Shown here piece by piece: positions 1 to 8,447 of a stretch of 64,000 bases of DNA. The stretch comes from Clostridium intestinale DSM 6191 (lineage in GTDB: Bacteria > Bacillota > Clostridia > Clostridiales > Clostridiaceae). The stretch covers positions 1 to 64,000 of the forward strand of contig NZ_FQXU01000005.1 of assembly GCF_900130055.1 (NCBI RefSeq), given 5' to 3'. Position numbers and translations under genes: made by a program. The notes below the pieces were generated by a model. It did no database searches. It saw nothing but the letters and a program-made list of their open reading frames with translations, and was not told where the DNA came from. How positions within the stretch are numbered: the stretch's first letter is position 1; the number at the start of each line of letters is the position of its first letter.

Positions 1-846
1 GGAATGTCAAGACCAGATGTTAGAAATGCATACCCAGAGTATATTAATTCAGATAAGAGTGGATATGAGTATGATATAAATACTACATCTATCCCAGCGG
101 GAACTCAAAATATAAAAGTACAAGCAATAGGAAATGATGGAACTATACAGGAGAGTACTAGTATAGTAAACTTAGAGAAACGTGCAGCCTATACATGGCT
201 AGATGAACCAATAATTAACAGTCCAATAAATGGAAATATAAAAGTAAGAGGCTGGGCAGTAAATGCATCAGGAGTAAAAGAAGTTAAGATATATGTTAAT
301 AAAACATATATAGGAAGTGCTAATATTGGTATTTCAAGATCGGATGTAGGAAAAGTGTATCCAGAATACATTAATTCTAGTAATAGTGGATATGAGTACA
401 CTGTAGATGTTTCTAATATAGCTCCTGGTATTAAAGAATTATCTATACAATCAATAGGTAATGATGGTTCTTCACAAACGTATACGTCCAATGTGAATAT
501 AATTAAGCCAACTCCTAAAACTTATATTGACGAACCAACAATTAATTCGTCAGTTAATAATGATTTGAAGATAAGAGGGTGGGCAGTAAATGCATCAACA
601 ATAAAGGAGATAAAATTATATTTAGATAATAACTATGTTGGAAGCACTGGAGTAGGGCTCCCAAGATTAGATGTAGGGAAAGCATATCCAGAGTATAGAA
701 ATGCAGGTATAAGCGGGTATGAATATACAATAGATACATCATCTTTGAATCAAGGAATTAAGACGATTAAGGTTCAAGCAATAGGCTATGATGGAACTCT
801 AGATGAGACAACAGTTAAAATTAATATTGTTCATAGTACTACTACT
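1..846 (+). repeat. Three Ig-like repeat units, about 327 bp each
   Basis: The phrase encoding DEPxINS begins near 202 and again near 529, a period of 327 bp (109 codons). A partial copy precedes the first. The units have diverged at DNA level but keep the GWAVNAS and SGYEY motifs. They are intragenic and encode the wall-binding part of the glucosaminidase. Confidence 0.8.
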
Positions 847-1596
847 TATATCCCTTATCCAAAATCTTTTAATTCATATGTAGATATTCAAATGGAAAAG
901 AAACCATTAATACAAGATAGAACTGCTTGGAGAGAAGCAACAAAAGATGAGATTTCTTATTATATGAATCCTTTAAATTTTGTTAATGATTCTTATGGAA
1001 AGTATATGTTTTTAAAGCTTACTTATAGTGAAGGAATACAAGCTTATCAATTAAATAATGTTTTAAAAGGGAAAGGTGTGCTAGATGGGAAAGGACAGGC
1101 ATTTATTGAGGCTGGAAGAAGAGCAAATGTCAATCCCATATATCTAGTTGCACATGCATTACTTGAAACAGGAAATGGAACTTCTGCTTTGGCTGGAGGC
1201 GAGATTACTGTGGACAAGATTCATGAAGAGTTTGGAAATGTAAAATCACAATCAAAAACTGTCGAACCAAGAGTAATATTTAATATGTATGGAGTAGGAG
1301 CTTTAGACAAAGATGCTAATCTGTGGGGAAGTGAAAAAGCTTATAGTGAAGGATGGTTTACAGTAGAAGATGCTATTATAGGTGGTGCGAAATGGATTGG
1401 AGATGGTTATATAAATAGTACAACCTATAATCAAAATACATTATACAAAATGAGATGGGATTTCTCAACTAGCTCAATGTGGCATCAATATGCTACTGAT
1501 ATTGAATGGGCATATAAACAGACTGTTAGAATAAAAAGTATAATTGATTCTATGGATAATCCTGTAATTCATTTTGAAATTCCAATATTTAATTAA
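1..1596 (+). CDS. Cell-wall glucosaminidase with Ig-like repeats (5' end cut by window)
   Basis: This is the C-terminal part of a secreted peptidoglycan hydrolase. The frame is open from base 1, and the first residues (GMSRPDV) match the inside of the repeat units, so the true start lies upstream. Residues 1 to about 280 are Ig-like repeats with the recurring motifs RGWAVNAS and YPEYxNxxxSGYEY. Residues from about 320 to the end form a GH73-type glucosaminidase domain with the conserved segment HALLETGNGTSALAGG; its Glu is the expected catalytic acid. Such enzymes cut the GlcNAc-MurNAc bond during wall turnover, and the repeats probably hold the enzyme on the wall. The signal peptide is not in the window. 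A perfect 18-bp terminator follows immediately. Confidence 0.85.
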   Translation, partial: GMSRPDVRNAYPEYINSDKSGYEYDINTTSIPAGTQNIKVQAIGNDGTIQESTSIVNLEKRAAYTWLDEPIINSPINGNIKVRGWAVNASGVKEVKIYVNKTYIGSANIGISRSDVGKVYPEYINSSNSGYEYTVDVSNIAPGIKELSIQSIGNDGSSQTYTSNVNIIKPTPKTYIDEPTINSSVNNDLKIRGWAVNASTIKEIKLYLDNNYVGSTGVGLPRLDVGKAYPEYRNAGISGYEYTIDTSSLNQGIKTIKVQAIGYDGTLDETTVKINIVHSTTTYIPYPKSFNSYVDIQMEKKPLIQDRTAWREATKDEISYYMNPLNFVNDSYGKYMFLKLTYSEGIQAYQLNNVLKGKGVLDGKGQAFIEAGRRANVNPIYLVAHALLETGNGTSALAGGEITVDKIHEEFGNVKSQSKTVEPRVIFNMYGVGALDKDANLWGSEKAYSEGWFTVEDAIIGGAKWIGDGYINSTTYNQNTLYKMRWDFSTSSMWHQYATDIEWAYKQTVRIKSIIDSMDNPVIHFEIPIFN

Positions 1597-1597
1597 T

Positions 1598-1642
1598 AAA
1601 AGATAAAAGTGTGATGAATCATCACACTTTTATCTTTTAATA
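1598..1642 (+). terminator. Rho-independent terminator
   Basis: A perfect 18-bp stem (1598-1615 with 1621-1638) closes a 5-nt loop directly after the stop codon of the glucosaminidase gene. Its A-rich and T-rich arms should let it work on both strands. Confidence 0.9.
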
Positions 1643-1782
1643 TTCTACTGCAGAGGGATATTAAAAGATTTTAAGATAATCTTGTAAACTTAACATAAAA
1701 GAGATATCATAAACTATGCTTAATAATAATAAAATTATATTTTACATACTATGTGAATTTATATAACAACTGCGAAATGAGT

Positions 1783-1812
1783 TTGGACAATTGCTTACAA
1801 ATTTAATATAAT
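1783..1812 (+). promoter_or_regulatory. Likely sigma-A promoter of the lipoprotein gene
   Basis: TTGGAC (1783-1788) and TATAAT (1807-1812) are separated by 18 bp. The predicted leader is about 170 nt long. In the rest of the gene-free stretch 1639-1990 I see only A+T-rich sequence and a 17-codon TTG frame (1835-1888) that I do not trust. Confidence 0.55.
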
Positions 1813-1990
1813 GTAGATAGTATTTGGAGGTAAGTTGAATAATCATGTAAAAGGATGTATAAAACTTGAAATTTATTTTAATTATTGAAAAGCTATAAAA
1901 TTGAAAAAAGAGATTGTTTCTATATATAGGTATAGAACTTAGCAAACCAGTTTATTATCTGGTAGTCATGATTTAAGGGAGGAAATATTG

Positions 1991-2626
1991 ATGAATAAGC
2001 TTAGAAGAGCTAGTATTTTACTAGTAGTACTGTTGGTAACCACTATGATAGTCTCGTGCTCGAAATCTAAAACAATTAAATTAGATACAACTCCAGAGGA
2101 AGCAACTAAAATGTATTTAGATAGAGTATTTAAAAATGATAAATCTATTAAAGATGAATTAGGATATAATGATGCAGAATATATAGAACTTTTTATGCAA
2201 CTAGATAAACAATTGGTAAATAAACTTTCAAAAATAAAAGTCGAAGAGTTTGCTGTTACACGACAAGTAAGATATAGAGTAAGAAGTGAATTTTTTACTG
2301 GATTATCTAAATTACAATATGAAATATTACCAGTATATCTAAAAGAAGATACTGCAAAAGTTGAAGTTAAGATTAATGCATTTGATTTTAATAAAATAAA
2401 GGAAGATAGTTTAGCTAAAATTGAAAAAGAACGTTCTGAAAGCATTTCAATGACAGACAAAGAATATGCAAATTTACTATTTAAAGCTATTGGAGCAAAT
2501 TTTGAAAAAGGAATTTCATCTGAAGTAAGTACATCTGTTGAAGTTTATCTAACTTTAGAAGACGGTATTTGGGTACCATTAAATAGAGACCTCATGAATG
2601 TCATGAAGATGGTTTTACCTGTTTAA
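1991..2626 (+). CDS. Secreted lipoprotein of unknown function
   Basis: A 211-residue protein that begins with a short basic stretch (MNKLRR), a hydrophobic segment and the lipobox MIVSC, so it should be processed by signal peptidase II and anchored on the outer face of the membrane. The mature part is charged, with two related stretches of about 80 residues. It resembles small clostridial lipoproteins of unknown function (DUF5105-like), but this is a look-alike judgement, not a firm match. ATG at 1991 is preferred over the in-frame TTG at 1988 because it sits 8 nt after GGGAGG. It is a single gene with its own promoter upstream. Confidence 0.75.
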   Translation: MNKLRRASILLVVLLVTTMIVSCSKSKTIKLDTTPEEATKMYLDRVFKNDKSIKDELGYNDAEYIELFMQLDKQLVNKLSKIKVEEFAVTRQVRYRVRSEFFTGLSKLQYEILPVYLKEDTAKVEVKINAFDFNKIKEDSLAKIEKERSESISMTDKEYANLLFKAIGANFEKGISSEVSTSVEVYLTLEDGIWVPLNRDLMNVMKMVLPV

Positions 2627-2726
2627 CATACTAAAATTAAGTATAAGAAATACATATTATTATAAATTTAGAAGCAAATACTACAACGAAATAATCAAAA
2701 AAACTTTTATGCGGTTCTAAAAAGGG

Positions 2727-2751
2727 TAAAATGTTATCCATTTTAGTTTTT
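2727..2751 (+). terminator. Weak terminator after the lipoprotein gene
   Basis: TAAAATG (2727-2733) pairs with CATTTTA (2739-2745) and is followed by GTTTTT. The stem has only 7 A+T-rich pairs, so this is a weak call. Confidence 0.4.
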
Positions 2752-2843
2752 CTGAATTAATTAGAAAAATATCTGAAATAGCTGAAAAGTAATCAGTTTT
2801 TGCTAATAATTTAAGTGAGATGGTTAAGAGATTTAAAGTTTAA
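2751..2843 (+). pseudogene. Remnant of a chemotaxis receptor (MCP) C-terminus
   Basis: Read in frame from 2751 this short stretch gives SELIRKISEIAEK, a stop (TAA, 2790-2792), then SVFANNLSEMVKRFKV and a second stop at 2841-2843. The end NNLSEMVxRFKV is typical of the last residues of methyl-accepting chemotaxis proteins. A terminator follows 10 nt later, as it would after an intact gene. The rest of the receptor is absent, so this looks like the scar of a deleted MCP gene. The call rests on a short match. Confidence 0.5.
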
Positions 2844-2853
2844 AAGTATTTTT

Positions 2854-2897
2854 AAAGATAGTAATGGTCTATTTTCGGCTATTGCTATCTTTTTTTA
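2854..2897 (+). terminator. Rho-independent terminator
   Basis: A 14-bp stem (2854-2867 with 2879-2892, two G-U pairs) is followed by a T run. It lies after the decayed receptor fragment and probably served that gene. Confidence 0.75.
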
Positions 2898-3006
2898 TAG
2901 TTTGACTTAAAATTTTCCCTATGATAAATTAAAGGTGTTAAGTTTGTGGCTATATTCAAACTTCTTAAATTTCATTTTACAATCTGAATTAAGAGAGGAT
3001 GTAGTT

Positions 3007-5784
3007 ATGTTAAAAGATGATATTCTTAAATATTTAGAGGTAAAGACAGAGAGTTTTATTAAGGGACATGAAAATGAAGATTATACTGCAAATAAGATCT
3101 CTGAGGTATTTAAGGTTAAGAGAAATACTGTCAGCCATTATATTAATCAGATGGTAGAGGAAGGTCAAGTAATAAAGATAAATACTAGGCCGGTGTATTT
3201 TCTTCATAGGAGAAAGTTTGAGGAGTGTTTTTTTAAGGTATCGAGAAATATATATTCAAGCTTTGAGGAGCTTTATTTAGAAGAGCCTATAATAGATAGT
3301 TACGATATATTTAATAATCTTATAGGTGCTGAAGGAAGTTTAAAAAAGGCTATAGAGCAGATAAAGACATCTATATTTTATCCAAGTGATGGACTTCCAC
3401 TTATGCTTAATGGACCAAGTGGAGTAGGAAAAAGCTATATAGCGGATTTGATTCATAGATACAGCATAGAGATGGGTGTTATTTCGGAAGATGCACCATT
3501 TATAATATTTAACTGTGCCCAATATTATAATAATCCAGAACTATTATCTAGTAACTTATTTGGATATGTTAAGGGTGCTTTTACTGGGGCAGAAAAAAAT
3601 AAAATAGGTATGCTGGAAGCGTCAGATGGCGGAATATTGTTTTTAGATGAGGTACACAGATTAAATGAAGAGGGACAGGAAAAGCTGTTTACCTTTATGG
3701 ATCAGGGAGTATTTAAAAGAATGGGAGAAAGCGAAGAATGGCATAAGGCAAAGGTTAGGCTTATATTCGCAACTACTGAATCTCTAACAGATACTTTCCT
3801 AAAGACCTTCTTAAGACGTGTTCCTATATTTGTTACAATACCTGGTTTAGATGAAAGAGGAAATAAGGAAAAGCTTCAGTTTATCTATAATTTTTTGATT
3901 GGTGAAGCTAAGAATTTTAATAAAACTTTATCTATATCAAAACCTGCTATTGAGTCATTGCTTTCTTATAAGTTTAAAGGAAATGTGGGAGAGCTTGAAA
4001 ATGCTATAAAATATACCTGTGCTTCAGTATACTCTAGAAATGTTAAAGCTGAAAAGGTTGTGATTAGGCTTAAGGATATGCCAGAGAAATTACTGCATGA
4101 GGTAATAGAGCTAAAGAGTTTTAATATTAATAAAAGCAGCGATGAAACCATAATAACACCAAATACAAGGCTTGAGGAACTATTTGAAAAAGAAGAGAGT
4201 ATACTACAAATTATTAAAAATACCTATAAGCAAATTTTTAGTTTATATAGTGATTATAAAAGAAAAGATGAAACTGTAGAGTTCTTTGAGAAGAATGTTT
4301 TTAATGAAATTTATGCTTTAATTGATACCTTAGTTTTTGAGAAGTCTTATACTACTGAAAATACTATGCTTCATTTTACAACTTCTAGTCTACAGGATGT
4401 TTTTAGATATATGGAGGCAAGTTATAATGTAAAGTTTAATGGAGATAGCATTTACACTATAGCGTACTTTTTATATTCTAAGGGTTCTGAAATAATAGAG
4501 TGGGATAAGGATTCAGAGAAGCTTAAGGAGCAGTTGTATAATTATATACTTTCCAATAATAATGAGGAGTATCAGCTAGTGTCAAAGCTTATAAAGCTTA
4601 TTTCTAGCAAGATGGATATAAGCTTGAATATGGAGGAGGAGATTTTTCTTTCTTTTTATTTAAAAAGCTTAAATATTGAAAAACAAAACAATTATCCTAA
4701 GGCTGTTATACTTGCCCATGGTTATGCAACAGCTAGCAGCATAACTAATGTGGTGAATAGGATGCTTGAGAAAAATATATTTGAGGCTTTTGATATGCCT
4801 ATAGATATATCTATTAAAGAGATATCCTATAAGTTAATAGAATATATAAAGAATAATGATGTTTCAAAAGGGCTTATTATACTTGTGGATATGGGATCAC
4901 TTAAAGATATATATTCTAAAATTGAGGATTATATAAATGGACCTGTTATAATCATTAATAATGTTTCTACTCAAATGGCTTTGTATGTTGGAGATATGTT
5001 AAGGAGAGAAGTCTACTTAGAAGACATAATAACAAAGCTAAAGGAAAATAATAAAACTGAGTATGAAATAATCTATCCAGTAACCTTTAAGGAAAAGGCA
5101 ATAGTAACCTCCTGTGCTACTGGTATAGGGACAGCTAAGAAGATACAAAAGCTATTGGAGCAGAGTATACCTAAGGATTTAAGTATAAATATAGTTGTAC
5201 ATGACTACGAAAGGTTAAAAGCTCATGGAACAAAGGAAGCAGTTTTTCAATTATATGATGTTTTAGCTGTGATTGGAACCATGAATCCTGATATTGATGA
5301 GATAAATTATATATCTTTAGAGGATTTAATATCTGGAAGAGGTGAAGATAGACTTATTAAGTTATTTGATGGAATAGCTGACGAGAGGATTATAAGAAAT
5401 ATTAATGATAATATAGTCCGTAATTTCTCTCTTGAGAGTGTTGTAAGTTTCTTAACTATTCTTGATACTAATAAGATATTAGAACATGTAGAACAATGTT
5501 TAAGCAATCTTGAGGTTTTTATGGGTAAAAGACTTCCTAATGATAAAAAGATAGCTTTATATGTTCATACCAGCTGTCTTGTTGAGAGATTGATAAGGCA
5601 GGCACCTATTAAGGATTATCCTGATATAAGCGAGTTTTCAAAGTGTCAAAAAACTATGATTGATTATATACAAAAATCCTTTAGTGTCATAGAAGAGATT
5701 TATAATGTCAAAATTAACATTGAGGAAATAGGGTATATTTATGATATACTTTCGGCTAAAATAGAGAGTTTAGAAGAGTTTTAG
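3007..5784 (+). CDS. gfrR: Sigma-54-dependent PTS-operon activator (LevR/GfrR type)
   Basis: A 925-residue enhancer-binding activator. An N-terminal helix-turn-helix (about 1-65) is followed by the AAA+ domain with Walker A GPSGVGKS (near 135), GAFTGA (near 188), which contacts sigma-54, and Walker B GGILFLDEVHRL. Then come a degenerate first PTS-regulation domain (its usual His region reads SFYL), an EIIA-mannose-like domain with LAHGYATASS (His near 567), an EIIB-like segment with TSCATGIGTAKK, and a second regulation domain with LYVHTSCLVERL. Phosphorylation of these domains by the PTS would set activity. ATG at 3007 is chosen because it follows AGAGAGG; an in-frame start at 2935 has no ribosome site. 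It directly precedes a sigma-54 promoter and a mannose-family PTS operon, its obvious target. Confidence 0.88.
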   Translation: MLKDDILKYLEVKTESFIKGHENEDYTANKISEVFKVKRNTVSHYINQMVEEGQVIKINTRPVYFLHRRKFEECFFKVSRNIYSSFEELYLEEPIIDSYDIFNNLIGAEGSLKKAIEQIKTSIFYPSDGLPLMLNGPSGVGKSYIADLIHRYSIEMGVISEDAPFIIFNCAQYYNNPELLSSNLFGYVKGAFTGAEKNKIGMLEASDGGILFLDEVHRLNEEGQEKLFTFMDQGVFKRMGESEEWHKAKVRLIFATTESLTDTFLKTFLRRVPIFVTIPGLDERGNKEKLQFIYNFLIGEAKNFNKTLSISKPAIESLLSYKFKGNVGELENAIKYTCASVYSRNVKAEKVVIRLKDMPEKLLHEVIELKSFNINKSSDETIITPNTRLEELFEKEESILQIIKNTYKQIFSLYSDYKRKDETVEFFEKNVFNEIYALIDTLVFEKSYTTENTMLHFTTSSLQDVFRYMEASYNVKFNGDSIYTIAYFLYSKGSEIIEWDKDSEKLKEQLYNYILSNNNEEYQLVSKLIKLISSKMDISLNMEEEIFLSFYLKSLNIEKQNNYPKAVILAHGYATASSITNVVNRMLEKNIFEAFDMPIDISIKEISYKLIEYIKNNDVSKGLIILVDMGSLKDIYSKIEDYINGPVIIINNVSTQMALYVGDMLRREVYLEDIITKLKENNKTEYEIIYPVTFKEKAIVTSCATGIGTAKKIQKLLEQSIPKDLSINIVVHDYERLKAHGTKEAVFQLYDVLAVIGTMNPDIDEINYISLEDLISGRGEDRLIKLFDGIADERIIRNINDNIVRNFSLESVVSFLTILDTNKILEHVEQCLSNLEVFMGKRLPNDKKIALYVHTSCLVERLIRQAPIKDYPDISEFSKCQKTMIDYIQKSFSVIEEIYNVKINIEEIGYIYDILSAKIESLEEF

Positions 5785-5796
5785 AAAATTTAAAAG

Positions 5797-5824
5797 AAGG
5801 CGTGCCACTATATTGGCACGCCTT
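5797..5824 (+). terminator. GC-rich hairpin after the activator gene, overlapping the sigma-54 promoter
   Basis: Perfect 11-bp arms AAGGCGTGCCA (5797-5807) and TGGCACGCCTT (5814-5824) enclose a 6-nt loop, followed by TTGC rather than a long T run. It can end transcription of the activator gene. Its right arm is also the -24 region of the next promoter. Confidence 0.6.
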
Positions 5825-5829
5825 TTGCT
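5813..5829 (+). promoter_or_regulatory. Sigma-54 promoter of the PTS operon
   Basis: TTGGCACGCCTTTTGCT matches the sigma-54 consensus TTGGCACG-N4-TTGCW at every fixed position, with GG at 5815-5816 (-24) and GC at 5827-5828 (-12). Transcription should begin near 5840, about 70 nt before the EIIA start. The activator encoded just upstream is the expected partner. Confidence 0.92.
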
Positions 5830-5909
5830 ATATATAATAATTGTAAAATGAAATAAGAAGTAGAAGTTAGAAAGTAGTAATTAATGATAGAAAGGATGAA
5901 GTTTAGTTA

Positions 5910-6332
5910 ATGAGGAGTTTTTTGTTAGCTACCCATGGATATTTTGCAGATGGAATATATAATTCCCTAAAGATAATAATGGGGGAGCAGAATAATGTGT
6001 CTACGTTATGTGCATATGTAGATGGAAAAAATGATTTAAAGAAAGAAGTTCTTAAGATAATAAATAAGATGAAAGAAGATGAGGAATTAATAGTCCTGAC
6101 TGATATTTTTGGTGGAAGTGTTAATAATGAGTTTATGAATTACATTGGGCAGGGAAAAATCCATCTTATTTCCGGGTTAAATCTACCATTGTTAATAGAA
6201 CTAATATCAAGGCAAGAGGAGGAGGATATTGAACTTTTGATAGAAGATGTTTTGGTGGGCAGCAAAAAAACTATTCAGTACTGTAATAGTATATTAAAGT
6301 TTGCTGAAAAAGTTGAAGATGAGGATTTTTAA
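5910..6332 (+). CDS. gfrA: PTS EIIA, mannose family
   Basis: A 140-residue cytoplasmic phosphocarrier. The opening MRSFLLATHGYFADG is the EIIA-mannose active-site strand, and His9 is the expected residue phosphorylated by HPr. It later contains TDIFGGSVNNEF, another family signature. The ribosome site AAAGGA lies 13 nt before the ATG, longer than usual, but the start is fixed by homology to the short N-terminus of the family. It is the first gene of a six-gene run (EIIA, B, C, D and two SIS proteins) downstream of a sigma-54 promoter. That order matches gfrABCDEF of Salmonella, which takes up glucoselysine and fructoselysine. The substrate assignment is inference from gene order. Confidence 0.82.
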   Translation: MRSFLLATHGYFADGIYNSLKIIMGEQNNVSTLCAYVDGKNDLKKEVLKIINKMKEDEELIVLTDIFGGSVNNEFMNYIGQGKIHLISGLNLPLLIELISRQEEEDIELLIEDVLVGSKKTIQYCNSILKFAEKVEDEDF

Positions 6333-6363
6333 AGTAAGTATTTTAAGAAAGTGAGGGATTCAT

Positions 6364-6843
6364 ATGATAAAGCTATTAAGAGTAGACCATAGATTATTAC
6401 ATGGACAGGTGGCATTCTCCTGGACTAGTTATTTACAAGCAGATTGTATCTTAATTGCAAATGATAATGTTGTTTTAGATGATTTGAGAATGACAACTAT
6501 AAAACTTGCAAAACCAAGTGGAGTAAAGCTTGTTATAAAGAATATTGAGGATTCAATCAAAGCAATAGTTGAAGGTAAAACAGATAAGTATAAGCTTTTT
6601 ATAGTTGTTGAATTTTTAGGGGATGCAGCTAAGATAGTTAAAGCTGTAAAGAATATAAAAAGTATAAATCTTGGTGGAACTAAACCAAAAGAAGGAACTA
6701 TATCTATTTCAAAGGTTGTTCATCTTACAAAGGATGAAATTAAGATGATAGAGGAATTAAATAATGATGGTATTGAGGTTGAGGTTAGACAGGTTCCTAG
6801 TGAGAGTAAGGCAAAAGCTATGAGTTTGATAAAGAATAAATAA
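6364..6843 (+). CDS. gfrB: PTS EIIB, mannose family
   Basis: A 159-residue protein that accepts phosphate from EIIA and gives it to the incoming sugar. RVDHRLLHGQVAFSW at the N-terminus is the EIIB-mannose active-site loop; His13 matches the phosphorylated His of the family (His15 in EIIB-Lev). KSINLGGTKP in the second half is also typical. It starts 31 nt after EIIA behind GTGAGGGA, and EIIC follows 13 nt after its stop, so it is in the same transcript. Confidence 0.88.
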   Translation: MIKLLRVDHRLLHGQVAFSWTSYLQADCILIANDNVVLDDLRMTTIKLAKPSGVKLVIKNIEDSIKAIVEGKTDKYKLFIVVEFLGDAAKIVKAVKNIKSINLGGTKPKEGTISISKVVHLTKDEIKMIEELNNDGIEVEVRQVPSESKAKAMSLIKNK

Positions 6844-6856
6844 AGGAGGAATTATT

Positions 6857-7615
6857 ATGGAAACATTATTAATTGGCTTAATTGCAGTTTTCGGTTATCT
6901 TGAGTATTTTTTAGGGACACAAATGATTCAAAGACCTATAGTAATGGGTACTTTAGTAGGCTTGGCATTAGGAGATTTGAGACAAGGACTTATAATAGGC
7001 GCTGCAATTGAATTAGTATTTATGGGAGTAGCGGCTATAGGTGCTGCTATACCACCAGAGGTTACTGCAGGGGGAATACTTGGAACAGCCTTTGCTATTA
7101 AATCAGGAGCGGGAGCAGAAGTTGCACTTGCTTTAGCATTACCTATAGCAACAATAGGTTTGTTAGCTAAGAACTGTATATATTTACTTATTAGACCTAT
7201 ATTAGCTCATAAAGCTGATAGGTATGCTGAGGAAGGAAATGCAAGAGGCATTGAAATGATGCATCTCATGTCAACTTTCGTATTTGTAGTATCTATGAGT
7301 TTGATAGTTACAGTATCTTTTAATCTAGGAAGCGGAGTTGTTGAATCTTTCTTAGCAATGGTTCCTAAAGTGATTATAAATGGTTTATCTGTTGCTACTG
7401 GATTATTACCAGCTGTAGGGTTTGCTCTTTTAGCTAGAATGATTATGACAAAACAAGTAGTTCCATTCTTTTTCTTAGGATTTGCTATAGCAGCATATTT
7501 GAAGGTACCAGTTATGGGAATAGCAATCATGGGTGTTATTGCTGCACTTATAGTTACTAATAATAGCAACAATAATGTAGATAAGGGGGTAGTGGAAGAT
7601 GACAACGAATTCTAA
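6857..7615 (+). CDS. gfrC: PTS EIIC, mannose family membrane subunit
   Basis: A 252-residue hydrophobic protein with several membrane helices that with EIID forms the sugar channel. GAAIELVFMGVAAIGAAIPPE is close to the conserved EIIC core of the mannose/sorbose family, whose acidic residues bind sugar. A strong AGGAGG precedes the ATG. Its end overlaps the EIID start by 17 nt, suggesting translational coupling of the two partners. Confidence 0.88.
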   Translation: METLLIGLIAVFGYLEYFLGTQMIQRPIVMGTLVGLALGDLRQGLIIGAAIELVFMGVAAIGAAIPPEVTAGGILGTAFAIKSGAGAEVALALALPIATIGLLAKNCIYLLIRPILAHKADRYAEEGNARGIEMMHLMSTFVFVVSMSLIVTVSFNLGSGVVESFLAMVPKVIINGLSVATGLLPAVGFALLARMIMTKQVVPFFFLGFAIAAYLKVPVMGIAIMGVIAALIVTNNSNNNVDKGVVEDDNEF

Positions 7616-8414
7616 AGACAATAAGAAAATAACAGACAAGGATTTAAGAAAAGTATTTTGGAGATCTTTTACTCTTGAAGGATCTTGGAACTATGAAAGA
7701 ATGGCTCATTTAGGATATGCATATTCTATGATACCTGTTCTTAAGAAATTGTATGACAAAAAAGAAGATTTAAGTAGAGCACTTAAAAGACATTTGGAGT
7801 TTGTAAACATAACACCACAAATAGTTACCTTATTACTTGGAATATCGACTGCAATGGAAGAACAGAACTCTAATGATGAGAATTTTGATGAAAGTTCAAT
7901 ATCTTCAGTTAAGACTGGACTCATGGGACCAATAGCTGGAATAGGAGATTCTTTCTTCTGGGGAACTTTAAAGATAATAGCAGCAGGTGTTGGTGTTTCC
8001 TTATCAGCTCAAGGAAGTATATTAGGACCGATATTATTTTTACTTATATTTAATGTGCCTCACTGGATACTTCGTTATATATGTATGTTTGGAGGATACA
8101 GATTAGGAACTGGCTTACTGAGCAAAGTTGAAGAGTCAGGATTAATGGGAAAAGTAACTTATGGTGCATCAATATTAGGGCTTATGGTTATAGGAGCCAT
8201 GACAGCATCTATGGTAAGCTTTACTCTTCCTTTTACTGTAGGAAGTGGGGATACAGCAGTAGCATTACAGGACATTTTAGATGGTATCATGCCGGCTTTA
8301 TTACCATTAGGTTTAACAGGGTTAATATACTATCTTTTAGGTAAAGGAGCTAAGGCAACACATATTATTTTAGGACTTATAGTAGTAGGAATAGGAATCG
8401 CAGCATTATCATAG
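7599..8414 (+). CDS. gfrD: PTS EIID, mannose family membrane subunit
   Basis: A 271-residue partner of EIIC. It has the family signatures GSWNYERMAHLGYAYSM near residue 30 and GLMGPIAGIGDSFFWGT near residue 110, followed by membrane segments. The start codon lies inside the end of the EIIC gene with AGGGGG about 9 nt before it. With the EIIA, B and C subunits this completes a mannose-family PTS permease. Confidence 0.9.
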   Translation: MTTNSKDNKKITDKDLRKVFWRSFTLEGSWNYERMAHLGYAYSMIPVLKKLYDKKEDLSRALKRHLEFVNITPQIVTLLLGISTAMEEQNSNDENFDESSISSVKTGLMGPIAGIGDSFFWGTLKIIAAGVGVSLSAQGSILGPILFLLIFNVPHWILRYICMFGGYRLGTGLLSKVEESGLMGKVTYGASILGLMVIGAMTASMVSFTLPFTVGSGDTAVALQDILDGIMPALLPLGLTGLIYYLLGKGAKATHIILGLIVVGIGIAALS

Positions 8415-8447
8415 CTAATAGTAACTTTTTAAAAAGGAGAAGATTAT

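Noticed and set aside
1835-1888. Seventeen-codon TTG frame after GGAGG in the lipoprotein leader
   Set aside because: It has a plausible ribosome site but is very short, A+T-rich and shows no link to the downstream gene. Kept out as a chance frame.
7207-7605. Antisense open frame opposite the EIIC gene
   Set aside because: EIIC is certain by homology and coupling to EIID; the antisense frame has no start signals.
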